Source: Winogradskya consettensis
GTDB lineage: Bacteria; Actinomycetota; Actinomycetes; Mycobacteriales; Micromonosporaceae
Assembly: GCF_018332715.1 (NCBI RefSeq)
Contig: NZ_BOQP01000006.1
Span: 124,001-188,000 of the forward strand
Direction: 5' to 3'
DNA length: 64,000 bases
Shown: positions 28,574 through 37,395 of the stretch, piece after piece
Layout of the letters: the number at the start of each line of letters is the position of its first letter
How positions within the stretch are numbered: the first letter of the stretch is position 1
Program-made: the position numbers and the translations under genes
The notes under the pieces: model-generated
Told to the model about the DNA's origin: nothing
Databases searched by the model: none
Seen by the model: the letters and a program-made list of their open reading frames with translations, nothing else

Positions 28574-30685
28574 GTGACCCGGCAGATCGAGCTCGAGATC
28601 GGCGGCATGACCTGCGCCGCCTGCGCCAACCGCATCGAGAAGAAGCTCAACCGGCTCGACGGCGTGACGGCCACCGTCAACTACGCCACCGAGAAGGCGC
28701 GCGCCACCGTGCCCGCCGAGCTGACCGTCGCCGATCTCATCGCGGTGGTCGAGAAAACCGGCTACACCGCGGCTGAGCCCGCCGCCGTGCCCACTCCCGA
28801 GCCTGCCGGCGACCCGTTGCGGGCCCGGCTGCTGATCTCCGTCGCCCTGAGCGTGCCGGTGATCGTCCTGGCGATGGTCCCGGCCTGGCAGTTCGACTAC
28901 TGGCAGTGGTTGTCGCTCACCCTCGCCGCCCCGGTCGTCGTCTACGGCGGATGGCCGTTCCACCGGTCCGCGCTGGTCAACCTGCGGCACGGCGCCGCCA
29001 CGATGGACACGCTCGTCTCCGTCGGGACGCTCGCCGCCTTCCTCTGGTCACTGTGGGCACTCTTCCTCGGTGACGCCGGGATGCCCGGCATGACCCATCC
29101 CTTCACGCTGCGTGCAGGCTCCGACGGTGACGCGATCTACCTAGAGGCGGCCGCGGGGGTCACCAGCTTTCTGCTGGCCGGCCGTTACGCCGAGGCCCGA
29201 GCCAAGCGCCGCGCCGGTGACGCACTGCGATCACTGCTGGAGCTGGGCGCCAAGACGGTCACGCTCCGAGACGGCACCGAGCTACCGATCGAAAACCTCA
29301 CCACCGGAGATCTCTTCCTCGTACGCCCCGGCGAGAAGGTCGCCACCGACGGCACCGTGACCGAGGGGTCGTCCGCCGTCGACCGCAGCCTCGTCACCGG
29401 CGAGTCCGTCCCCGTCGAGGTGACGGTCGGCGACCCGGTGACCGGTGGCACGGTCAACGCCGGGGGCCGCCTGATCGTGCGGGCCACCCGGGTCGGCGCC
29501 GACACGCAACTCGCCCAGATGGCGCGCCTGGTCGAGGATGCCCAGGCCGGGAAGGCCGCGGTCCAGCGCCTCGCCGACCGCATCTCCGGCGTCTTCGTCC
29601 CGGTGGTCCTCGTCCTGGCCGTGGCGACCCTCGGCTACTGGCTCGGCGCCGGTCACGGGGTGGCGTCCGCGCTCACGGCCGCGGTCGCCGTGCTGATCAT
29701 CGCCTGCCCCTGCGCCCTGGGCCTCGCCACCCCGACAGCGCTGCTGGTCGGCACGGGCCGAGGAGCCCAGCTCGGCATCCTGATCCGCGGCGTCGAGGCC
29801 CTCGAATCCGTCCGCCGCGTCGACACGATCGTCCTCGACAAGACCGGCACGGTCACCACGGGCACGATGACGGTCCAGCAGACCGATCTGGCCCCCGACG
29901 TTCTCCTGCTCGCCGGCGCGGTCGAGGCCGCGTCGGAGCACCCGCTCGGCCGTGCGATCACCCACGCCGCCCGCGAGCACGGCCCGCTGCCCACGGTCAC
30001 CGACTTCCAGGCCACGGCGGGCGTCGGGGTGCGCGGCACGGTGGCGGGCCAACTCGTGGAGATCACCCGAGGCACGGGCGACACGGCCCTGACCTGGGTC
30101 GAGGTCCGCGTCGACGGCACACCCCGAGGACGCCTGGGCCTCGCCGATTCGGTACGCCCGTCGAGCGCCCCCGCCATCGCCCGCCTCCGCCGGCTCGGCC
30201 TGACCCCGGTCCTGCTCACCGGTGACGCGCAGGCGGTGGCCGACAAGGTCGCCGCGGAGATCGGCGTGACCGAGGTCGTGGCGGAGGTCCTCCCCTCGGG
30301 CAAGCTCGACGTCGTCAAACGCCTCCAATCCGAAGGTCGCGTGGTCGCCATGGTCGGCGACGGCGTGAACGACGCCGCCGCCCTCACCCAGTCCGACCTG
30401 GGCATCGCCATGGGCGCCGGCACCGACGTGGCGATCGAGGCATCCGACCTCACCCTGATGCGCGATGACCTGTCGGCTGCTGTGGACGCGGTGCGGCTCT
30501 CCCGGCGTACGGTGCAGATCATTCACGGCAATTTGTTCTGGGCCTTCGCCTACAACGTCGCGGGCCTGCCGCTGGCCGCCGCCGGCCTGCTCAACCCGAT
30601 GATCGCGGGCGCGGCCATGGCCTTCAGCTCCATCTTCGTCGTCGGCAACAGCCTGCGCCTACGCCGCTTCCGCTCCTCGGTGTAA
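28574..30685 (+). CDS. copA: Copper-exporting P1B-type ATPase
   Basis: 703 aa. An N-terminal heavy-metal domain (GMTCAAC, residues 11-17) is followed by about eight membrane helices with the Cu(I) motif ACPCALG, the actuator loop LVTGESVP, phosphorylation site DKTGT, SEHPLG, and the hinge MVGDGVNDAAAL. It exports Cu(I) from the cytoplasm. The frame is open upstream to 26726, but the HMA domain and the operator place the start at the GTG at 28574, 7 nt after TAGAGT, suggesting a leaderless message; GTGs at 28565 and 28568 are alternatives. Its end overlaps the next convergent gene by 27 bp. Confidence 0.95.
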   Translation: MTRQIELEIGGMTCAACANRIEKKLNRLDGVTATVNYATEKARATVPAELTVADLIAVVEKTGYTAAEPAAVPTPEPAGDPLRARLLISVALSVPVIVLAMVPAWQFDYWQWLSLTLAAPVVVYGGWPFHRSALVNLRHGAATMDTLVSVGTLAAFLWSLWALFLGDAGMPGMTHPFTLRAGSDGDAIYLEAAAGVTSFLLAGRYAEARAKRRAGDALRSLLELGAKTVTLRDGTELPIENLTTGDLFLVRPGEKVATDGTVTEGSSAVDRSLVTGESVPVEVTVGDPVTGGTVNAGGRLIVRATRVGADTQLAQMARLVEDAQAGKAAVQRLADRISGVFVPVVLVLAVATLGYWLGAGHGVASALTAAVAVLIIACPCALGLATPTALLVGTGRGAQLGILIRGVEALESVRRVDTIVLDKTGTVTTGTMTVQQTDLAPDVLLLAGAVEAASEHPLGRAITHAAREHGPLPTVTDFQATAGVGVRGTVAGQLVEITRGTGDTALTWVEVRVDGTPRGRLGLADSVRPSSAPAIARLRRLGLTPVLLTGDAQAVADKVAAEIGVTEVVAEVLPSGKLDVVKRLQSEGRVVAMVGDGVNDAAALTQSDLGIAMGAGTDVAIEASDLTLMRDDLSAAVDAVRLSRRTVQIIHGNLFWAFAYNVAGLPLAAAGLLNPMIAGAAMAFSSIFVVGNSLRLRRFRSSV

Positions 30686-31216
30686 CCACAGAACTGCCCC
30701 GGCAAAGACCGCCGGCGCGGCGAAAATCATCGCCATCGGCCCGAACTCCAGAAACGCCAGGACCGTCGACCAGCCGGACTCCGGGCTGACGAACACCACG
30801 CAACCGTTGATCACCCCGCCCAGGTCGGGGAACGTTGCCTGATCCCTGGTAGCGGCCAAATCGCTCACGGCATAAACGGTGGACGGCAGCATCCAGCCCG
30901 CGCCGGCGATCAGCAGCGCACTGGCAACCGGCCGGTCGCCGACCCTGCCCGCCGACACCCAGACCAGCGCCGCGGCGGTGATGACCCCGAGTGCTGCGGG
31001 CGAGGACGCCGGGTCTTCCGCGAGCGGGCTGAGCCCCGCAAGAACCACCAGAACCAGAACCAGCAGGGTGAGCGAACGCTCGAGCGGTGACCGCCGGCGG
31101 AGGGATCGCGGCAATGACAGCGCCTCTGCGGCGTAACGCACACCGGGTTCGTCGAACACGAATGCGCTGGTGGTCGCCACGAGCGCGGCAGCACAGGTGG
31201 ACACGACCACGGTCAA
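30659..31216 (-). CDS. Hypothetical four-helix membrane protein
   Basis: 185 aa from a TTG start; GTGs at 31210 or 31204 are alternatives. Four hydrophobic helices and no recognised domain. The frame has GC-rich third codon positions consistent with coding. It is convergent with copA and overlaps it by 27 bp. No function is proposed. Confidence 0.6.
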   Translation of the reverse strand: MTVVVSTCAAALVATTSAFVFDEPGVRYAAEALSLPRSLRRRSPLERSLTLLVLVLVVLAGLSPLAEDPASSPAALGVITAAALVWVSAGRVGDRPVASALLIAGAGWMLPSTVYAVSDLAATRDQATFPDLGGVINGCVVFVSPESGWSTVLAFLEFGPMAMIFAAPAVFAGAVLWLHRGAEAA

Positions 31217-31276
31217 GGGCGCACCCGACGAGATCTTTCCAGCTCAGCGGCCCCGCCGCCCGCGTTCAGCCGGTTA

Positions 31277-32044
31277 TCACGCGCCGTCCTTCAGGAGCAG
31301 GCTCTCATCGGCCTCGCTGAACTGCTTCGGGCCATTGATCGGGGACTTCCGGCCCAGGAACGAGAAGAGGATGTGGAACTTCAGGCTCCGGCCGCCGGCT
31401 GGATGCACTGCAATATCGATGGTGCTGACCCCGCCGGTCTCGTCCGTGACCAGCGTGAAGATTCCGGGCCCGCCGACGACGGGTACGCCGATGGGGAGAA
31501 ATTCTCCCGGCACGGCCTTGAAGAATCCCCGGTACTGATGGTCGGCCTTGTCCGTCACCCGCTCGACCGCCGCGGTGAAACGATCGATGCCGGTCGGGTC
31601 GTCCTGGTTGATGGTGTAGAGCACGGTGCCCCGCGGCACCCGATCAAGATCGATGTGGAACGCCGGCCCGAGTTCCCCCTCGGGCGGCATTTCGCTCAGG
31701 TAGAAGTCGTTGCCGATCACGGTCTGCGCTGAGGCTTTCCGGATCTTCTTCCTGTCCGCGGCGGTGCCTTCCATCGCCACGCTCCGGTAGAAATCCTTGG
31801 TTCCGGGGTCGAAGAAGCCGTGACCGGCGAGTGTGGCGCCATCTAGGTCTTTTCCCGCGAGCTCCCCCGGCACATTGCCGGTGGACTGCCAGACGAAGTA
31901 GGAGCTCCGCGTCTTGTCGAGCGCGGCACGCACTTCGGCCAGGTAGGCAATGGACGGATCCGGGGCCGGGGTCTCGGCGGCGTCGCTGTCGCAAGCGGCG
32001 ACGGCAGCGGCGAGAAGGACGCCTATGAGGGTGAGCGCAGACAT
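31277..32044 (-). CDS. Putative lipoprotein
   Basis: 255 aa. MSALTLIGVLLAAAVAACDSD is a lipoprotein signal peptide with lipobox VAAC. The mature part resembles actinobacterial lipoproteins of the LppX/LprG-like beta-half-barrel type in size and in repeated short beta segments, but I cannot name the family with confidence. Upstream frame reaches 32170; the start could also be the GTG at 32062. No good ribosome-binding site is seen for either. Confidence 0.75.
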   Translation of the reverse strand: MSALTLIGVLLAAAVAACDSDAAETPAPDPSIAYLAEVRAALDKTRSSYFVWQSTGNVPGELAGKDLDGATLAGHGFFDPGTKDFYRSVAMEGTAADRKKIRKASAQTVIGNDFYLSEMPPEGELGPAFHIDLDRVPRGTVLYTINQDDPTGIDRFTAAVERVTDKADHQYRGFFKAVPGEFLPIGVPVVGGPGIFTLVTDETGGVSTIDIAVHPAGGRSLKFHILFSFLGRKSPINGPKQFSEADESLLLKDGA

Positions 32045-32136
32045 CCTGCGGAACGTGGACACGGGCCGGAAGCATAGATGCCTGGCCCATCCAACGAGGG
32101 CCCGGGCGCGGCCGCCTGAAACCGAACGCTCGGGCG

Positions 32137-32176
32137 GCAGGGTTGGCAGCCAACGACCTCCGGCGGCCAACCCTGC
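32137..32176. repeat. Nested inverted repeats upstream of the lipoprotein gene
   Basis: An 11-bp arm GCAGGGTTGGC (32137-32147) pairs with GCCAACCCTGC (32166-32176). The first arm can instead fold locally as GTTGGC-A-GCCAAC (32142-32154), giving two mutually exclusive hairpins. Confidence 0.7.
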
Positions 32177-32209
32177 GGCGAACGGCCGGGGTGGCAGGTT
32201 GAGAGCGAA

Positions 32210-32236
32210 CGGCCCGGGCAGTCGTTGCCCGGGCCG
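32210..32236 (-). terminator. Terminator hairpin after the glutamate dehydrogenase gene
   Basis: Perfect 11-bp stem (CGGCCCGGGCA with TGCCCGGGCCG), 5-nt loop, 9 nt beyond the stop codon on the minus strand. Confidence 0.85.
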
Positions 32237-32245
32237 GGGCTGCGG

Positions 32246-35200
32246 TCAGGCTGCGGACGAGGTTTTGACCAGGGTGCGGATCTGGCGGAGGAGGACGGAG
32301 AGGGCTGCCAGGTCGCCCGGGGATTCGTCGATGTCGCCCATGGCGTTGCCGGCTCGGGCTATCGAGGCGGCGTTGGTCTGCTCCCACTCGGAGACGCGGT
32401 CCTCGGCGGAGGCCTCCGACGGGGTTGATTGCAGGACTTCGGCGGTCAGGCCGGCGAGGGCTGAGTAGAGGTCGTAGCGCAGGGCCATGCGGGCGAGGGT
32501 CTGCCAGCGGTCGCCGCGTGGGAGCCGCGAGATGTGGGACAGCAGGACGTCGATCTTGAAGCGCTCGGAGAGGACGAAGTAGACGTTCGCCACCTCAGTG
32601 GGCGGGCAACCGGTCGTCTTGGCGGTCTCGAGGATGTCGAGGACCCCGAAGCCGTAGACCACTCGGGCCACGCCGCGGGCCAGGTCCTCGGGGACGCCGT
32701 TGCCGATCAGCATGTCGACGTGGGCGTCCTGGGAACGGCGTTCGGCGCCGATGACGACCTGGGAGAGCTGGAGCAGCAGGTTGCCGACGCCCTGGCGCAG
32801 GTGGTCGATCTCGGCGGCGACGTCGAGCGGGGAGCGGCGGTTGCTGACCAGCCAGCGGACCGCACGGTCGAGCAGGCGCCGGGTCTCCAGGTAGACGAGC
32901 GTCTGGGCGAACGTCGGGACCTTGTTGTCGAGCTCCTCGGCGGCGGCCCAGAGCTCGCGCAGGCCGTACACGTCGCGGACCACCACGTAGGCGCGGATGA
33001 CGTCGGCGGCGGAGGCGCCGCTCTCCTCCATCGCGCGGAAGACGAAGGAGGTGCCGCCCCGGTTGACCACCTCGTTGACCAGGGCGGTCGAGATGATCTC
33101 GCGGCGCAGGCGGTGGCCGGCCATCCGGGCGGCGAACCGCTCGCGCAGCGGGGTCGGGAAATACCGGGACAGGACCCCGTGGGTCCATTCCTCATCGACG
33201 ATCGGGTCGGCCAGGACCTGCCGTTCCAGCGAGATCTTCACGTACGCGAGGAGCACCGCGAACTCAGGCGGAGTGAGCCCGTCCCCCGCCTCGTACCGGG
33301 CGGCCAGCTCCTTGTCGGTGGGCAAGGCTTCCAGCTCGCGGTTGAGCTGGCCGGACTGCTCCAGCGCGATCAGCATCCGGCGGTGCACGGGCAGCAGCGA
33401 GTGGGCCTGCTGACGCGCGTTGCCGAGCGCCGTCGCCTGCTCGTAGTTGTCCCGCAGCACCAGCGCGCCGACCTCGTCGGTCATGGCGGCCAACAGCTCG
33501 TCGCGCTGGGGCAGCGTCAACTCGCCGTCGGTGACCGCGCCACCGAGCAGGATCTTGATGTTGACCTCGTGGTCGGAGCAGTCCACACCGGCCGAGTTGT
33601 CGATGAAGTCGGTGAAGACCCGGCCGTCCGCCAGGGCGTACTCGATGCGGCCGCGCTGGGTCAGGCCCAGGTTGCCACCCTCGCCGACCACCTTGGCCCG
33701 CAGTTCGGAGCCGTTGACCCGGATCGCGTCGTTGGCCTTGTCGCCGACCTCGGCGTGGGTCTCGGAGGCCGCCTTCACATAGGTGCCGATGCCGCCGTTC
33801 CACAGCAGGTCGACCGGGGCGGCCAGGATCGCGCGCATCAGGTCGGCCGGGCTCACCGCGGTCGCGCTGCCCAGGTCGAGCGCCGCGCGGATCTGTGGGC
33901 TGACCGGGATCGACTTGGCCGACCGCGGATAGATCCCGCCGCCCTCGCTGATCAGCGACGCGTCGTAGTCGGCCCACGACGAGCGCGGCAGGTCGAACAG
34001 CCGGCGCCGCTCGGCGTACGAAATGGCGGGGTCGGGGTCGGGGTCCAGGAAGATGTGGCGGTGGTCGAAGGCCGCCAGCAGCCGGATGTGCTCGCTGAGC
34101 AGCATGCCGTTGCCGAAGACGTCGCCGGACATGTCACCGACGCCCACCACCGAGAAGTCCTGGGTCTGCGTGTCGGTGCCCAGATCGCGGAAGTGTTTCT
34201 TGACCGATTCCCAGGCGCCGCGCGCGGTGATGCCCATCTTCTTGTGGTCGTAGCCCGCGGACCCGCCGGAGGCGAACGCGTCGCCCATCCAGAAGTCCTT
34301 GCTCACCGAGATCTCGTTGGCGATGTCGGAGAACGTCGCCGTGCCCTTGTCGGCCGCGACCACCAGGTAGGGGTCGTCGCCGTCGTGCCGGACCACGTCC
34401 ACCGGCGGGACGATCTTGCCGCTGTGGATGTTGTCGGTGACGTCGAGCAGCGCGCCGATGAACCGCTTGTAGCACTCGACGGCCTCGTCGCGGTCGCCCG
34501 GCTTCTGCTTGAGCACGAAGCCACCCTTGGCACCCACCGGCACGATCACGGAATTCTTCACCATCTGCGCCTTGACCAGGCCGAGCACCTCCGTCCGGAA
34601 GTCCTCGCGCCGGTCCGACCAGCGCAGACCGCCACGCGCGACCGTACCGAAGCGAAGGTGCACACCCTCGAAGCGCGGCGAATAGACGAAGATCTCGAAT
34701 TTCGGGCGCGGCTGCGGCAGGTCCGGGATGGCGGTCGGGTCCAGCTTGAAGGCGATGTAGGACTTGGGTCGCCCGTCCGCGGTCTTCTGGAAGAAGCTGG
34801 TGCGCAGGGTCGCCAGCATGAGCGTGAGGTACGACCGGAGGATCCGGTCCTGGTCGAGGCTCTCCACCGTGTCCAGCAGTGCGGTGATCTGTTCCACCAG
34901 ATCGTCACCGAGCCGGGTGCGCTCCTCCTCCGTGATCTCCAGCCCCGGCGTGAACCGGGTCTCAAAAAGCTCGATCAAGAGCCTGGCAATCGTCGGGTAC
35001 GCGATAAAAGTCGATTCGACGTACCGCTGCGAGAACACCGCCCCGGTCTGCCGCTGATACTTCGCATACGCCCGGAGCACGACCACCTGGCGCCACGTGA
35101 GCCCGGCGCGCAGGACCAGCTCGTTGAACCCGTCGACCTCGGCCTCGTTGGACCACGCCGCCGCGAACGCGTTCTCGACCTGGGGGCGGACCTCGGAGAG

Positions 35201-37183
35201 CTCGTGGTGCGACGCCGGTGGCAGCAGACCGAAGTCGTACAGGTAAACGGTGCCGTCCTGACGTCGTACCTCATAGGGGCGTTCGTCGACCACCCGGACG
35301 CCGAGCGAGTGCAGCACCGGAAGCACCGCGGAGAGCATCATGGGTTCGCCGTAGCGGAAGACCTTGAAGCGCACGTCGGCGTCGTCGGGCTCGGCGCATC
35401 CGTCCCGGTTGAGCCGGCGCTTACGGTAGAGATGCATCTCGAGCTGCCCGGACTCCTCCAGCAGCTCCAGCTTGGAGATGTCCTGCACCGCCTCGTAAGG
35501 CGTGTGCCCGTCCTTGTAGCTGTCGGGGAACGCCACCGCGTAGCGGGCGAAGAGGTCCTTGGCCGGCTCCTCGCCGAGCTTGCGGTCGAGCACCAGGGAG
35601 AAGTCGTCGTCCCACATGCGGGTGGCGTCGGCGAGCATCTCGGCGAGCGAATTCGGGTCGACGCCGCCCGGTGGGTCCGACGGGTCGGTGCGCACGATGA
35701 AGTGCACCCGCGCGAGCATCCGCTCGGTCACCCGGGTCGTGTAGTCGACACCGATGCCGTTCAGCTCGCGCAGCAGGATCTCCTGCATGGCCTGCCGGTT
35801 GCCGGTGGTGAACCGGTCGCGCGGCAGGTAGATCAGGCACGAGATGAAGCGGCCGTAGCCGTCGCGCCGCAGGAAGAGCCGCAACTGACGGCGGCCGGCC
35901 ATCCGCAGCACGCCGACCACTGCTTCGTACAAATCGTCTGTCTTGATCTGGAAGAGCTCGTCACGCGGATAGGTCTCCAGGATCTGCAGCAGATCCTTGC
36001 CGGAGTGCCCGCGCGGCGACAGGCCGGAGCGGTCGAGCACCTCCATGACCTTGCGCCGCACGACCGGCAGCTCACGCACGCTGGTGCGATAGGCCGAGCT
36101 GGAGAACAGACCCAGGAAGCGCCGCTCGCCGCAGACCTCGCCCCGGTCGTTGAAGACCTTGACGCTGATGTAGTCCAGATAGGCCGAGCGGTGCACGGTA
36201 GCCCGGGAATTGGCCTTGGTGATGACCAGCAGCCGCTTCTCCAGGGCCCGCTTGTGTGCCTCGGGAGCCATCGAGGACAGCTTGCGTGGGGTGCTCTGGT
36301 CGCCGCGCAGGATGCCGAGCCCGCTGCCCGGAACCGCGGAGAGCAGGTCGCCGTCCTCGCTGAGCTCGTACTCGCGGTAGCCGAGGAAGGTGAAGTGGTC
36401 GTGGGCGAGCCACTTGAGCAGCTCGATGGAGTCGGTGACGTCCTTGTCGGGCACCGGCAGCTTGCGGTCGGAGCCCCGCGCGGCGGCCAGCTCGTCGGCG
36501 ATCACCACGGCCCGCTGACGCATCCGCGGCCAGTCGTCCACCGCGTCACGCACATCGGTCAGCACCCGGCGCAGCTCGTTGTGCAGCTGCCCGCGCGCGT
36601 CCTCGCTGCGCACCGGGTCGATCTCGACCCGGATCCAGCTCTCGACCAGGTCGCCCTCGATCGCGTCGTCGGGCTCCACGTTGGCCTCGACCTGCGCCAG
36701 CCTGCCGAGCGGCTCCCGGCGCACCACGATCAGCGGGTGCACCAGCAGATGCACCTGGAGCTGGTGCGCGGTCAGCAGCGCGGTCACCGAGTCGACCAGG
36801 AACGGCATGTCGTCGGCGACGATCGAGATCACCGTGTGTGGCTGGCCGGTGCAGGGCGCGCTGATGTCGAGCTTGAGCTCGCCGGCCAGCCGCTCGGCGG
36901 CCAGCTCACGATGCCCGCGGGCGGCCTCGAACATCTCGTCGGCCGTGTAACCGACCAGCTCCTCATCGGGCGCGAACCGCCAGAAACGATCGACCAGTGT
37001 GGCCGTCGTGTGATCCTGGCCGGCCAGCCCCACGGCCTGCGCCACGAGGCGCTCGGCGTTGGGCAGCGGCTCATCGAGCTCGTCATCGGAGGTTCCGAGC
37101 CGCCCCGTCAGGGCGAGCCCGGGACCTGGCCCGAAGTCCAGCTCAGGATCGGATTCGTTCGCTGCCTCGTCGGCTGCAGGCAT
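32246..37183 (-). CDS. gdh: NAD-dependent glutamate dehydrogenase, 180-kDa class
   Basis: A 1645-aa catabolic enzyme that converts glutamate to 2-oxoglutarate and ammonia with NAD+. Length and layout fit the large class first studied in Streptomyces: an ~750-residue regulatory N-terminus, then the catalytic core with GTVARGGLRWSDRREDFRTE, VPVGAKGGFVLKQKPGD, and VVGVGDMSGDVFGNGMLLSE, then a long C-terminal helical domain. GGGGAG lies about 9 nt before the ATG. It is monocistronic, with a terminator downstream and a divergent penicillin-binding protein upstream. Confidence 0.96.
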   Translation of the reverse strand: MPAADEAANESDPELDFGPGPGLALTGRLGTSDDELDEPLPNAERLVAQAVGLAGQDHTTATLVDRFWRFAPDEELVGYTADEMFEAARGHRELAAERLAGELKLDISAPCTGQPHTVISIVADDMPFLVDSVTALLTAHQLQVHLLVHPLIVVRREPLGRLAQVEANVEPDDAIEGDLVESWIRVEIDPVRSEDARGQLHNELRRVLTDVRDAVDDWPRMRQRAVVIADELAAARGSDRKLPVPDKDVTDSIELLKWLAHDHFTFLGYREYELSEDGDLLSAVPGSGLGILRGDQSTPRKLSSMAPEAHKRALEKRLLVITKANSRATVHRSAYLDYISVKVFNDRGEVCGERRFLGLFSSSAYRTSVRELPVVRRKVMEVLDRSGLSPRGHSGKDLLQILETYPRDELFQIKTDDLYEAVVGVLRMAGRRQLRLFLRRDGYGRFISCLIYLPRDRFTTGNRQAMQEILLRELNGIGVDYTTRVTERMLARVHFIVRTDPSDPPGGVDPNSLAEMLADATRMWDDDFSLVLDRKLGEEPAKDLFARYAVAFPDSYKDGHTPYEAVQDISKLELLEESGQLEMHLYRKRRLNRDGCAEPDDADVRFKVFRYGEPMMLSAVLPVLHSLGVRVVDERPYEVRRQDGTVYLYDFGLLPPASHHELSEVRPQVENAFAAAWSNEAEVDGFNELVLRAGLTWRQVVVLRAYAKYQRQTGAVFSQRYVESTFIAYPTIARLLIELFETRFTPGLEITEEERTRLGDDLVEQITALLDTVESLDQDRILRSYLTLMLATLRTSFFQKTADGRPKSYIAFKLDPTAIPDLPQPRPKFEIFVYSPRFEGVHLRFGTVARGGLRWSDRREDFRTEVLGLVKAQMVKNSVIVPVGAKGGFVLKQKPGDRDEAVECYKRFIGALLDVTDNIHSGKIVPPVDVVRHDGDDPYLVVAADKGTATFSDIANEISVSKDFWMGDAFASGGSAGYDHKKMGITARGAWESVKKHFRDLGTDTQTQDFSVVGVGDMSGDVFGNGMLLSEHIRLLAAFDHRHIFLDPDPDPAISYAERRRLFDLPRSSWADYDASLISEGGGIYPRSAKSIPVSPQIRAALDLGSATAVSPADLMRAILAAPVDLLWNGGIGTYVKAASETHAEVGDKANDAIRVNGSELRAKVVGEGGNLGLTQRGRIEYALADGRVFTDFIDNSAGVDCSDHEVNIKILLGGAVTDGELTLPQRDELLAAMTDEVGALVLRDNYEQATALGNARQQAHSLLPVHRRMLIALEQSGQLNRELEALPTDKELAARYEAGDGLTPPEFAVLLAYVKISLERQVLADPIVDEEWTHGVLSRYFPTPLRERFAARMAGHRLRREIISTALVNEVVNRGGTSFVFRAMEESGASAADVIRAYVVVRDVYGLRELWAAAEELDNKVPTFAQTLVYLETRRLLDRAVRWLVSNRRSPLDVAAEIDHLRQGVGNLLLQLSQVVIGAERRSQDAHVDMLIGNGVPEDLARGVARVVYGFGVLDILETAKTTGCPPTEVANVYFVLSERFKIDVLLSHISRLPRGDRWQTLARMALRYDLYSALAGLTAEVLQSTPSEASAEDRVSEWEQTNAASIARAGNAMGDIDESPGDLAALSVLLRQIRTLVKTSSAA

Positions 37184-37350
37184 GACAGACCGCTCCCCTC
37201 ACCCACCGCACTGTGGGTTCGACGTGTCGGGCCTAAGCCTAGAACGTGGGTCTGACACTCTGTGCGGACCCGGGGTCCGAGACGAAGATCCGGCAACGAA
37301 TTCGCTACATCTCACCCAGCACGGGTCAACGGGACGTGCCTCGAGAGGTT

Positions 37351-37365
37351 ACCGTTCCGAACGGT
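37351..37365 (+). promoter_or_regulatory. 15-bp palindrome upstream of the PBP gene
   Basis: ACCGTTC-C-GAACGGT, perfect, 30 bp before the ATG at 37396, in the 212-bp divergent spacer. It could be an operator; no regulator is assigned. Confidence 0.5.
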
Positions 37366-37395
37366 TTCTGATTCGTACCCTCGGAAGGGTGCTTC

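Noticed and set aside
32534..37255. A 1573-codon open frame on the plus strand, antisense to the glutamate dehydrogenase gene
   Set aside because: It mirrors a clear 1645-aa enzyme gene. Long antisense frames are expected in GC-rich codon usage, and its translation has no family pattern. The same applies to the long antisense frames over ligA and the GGDEF genes.
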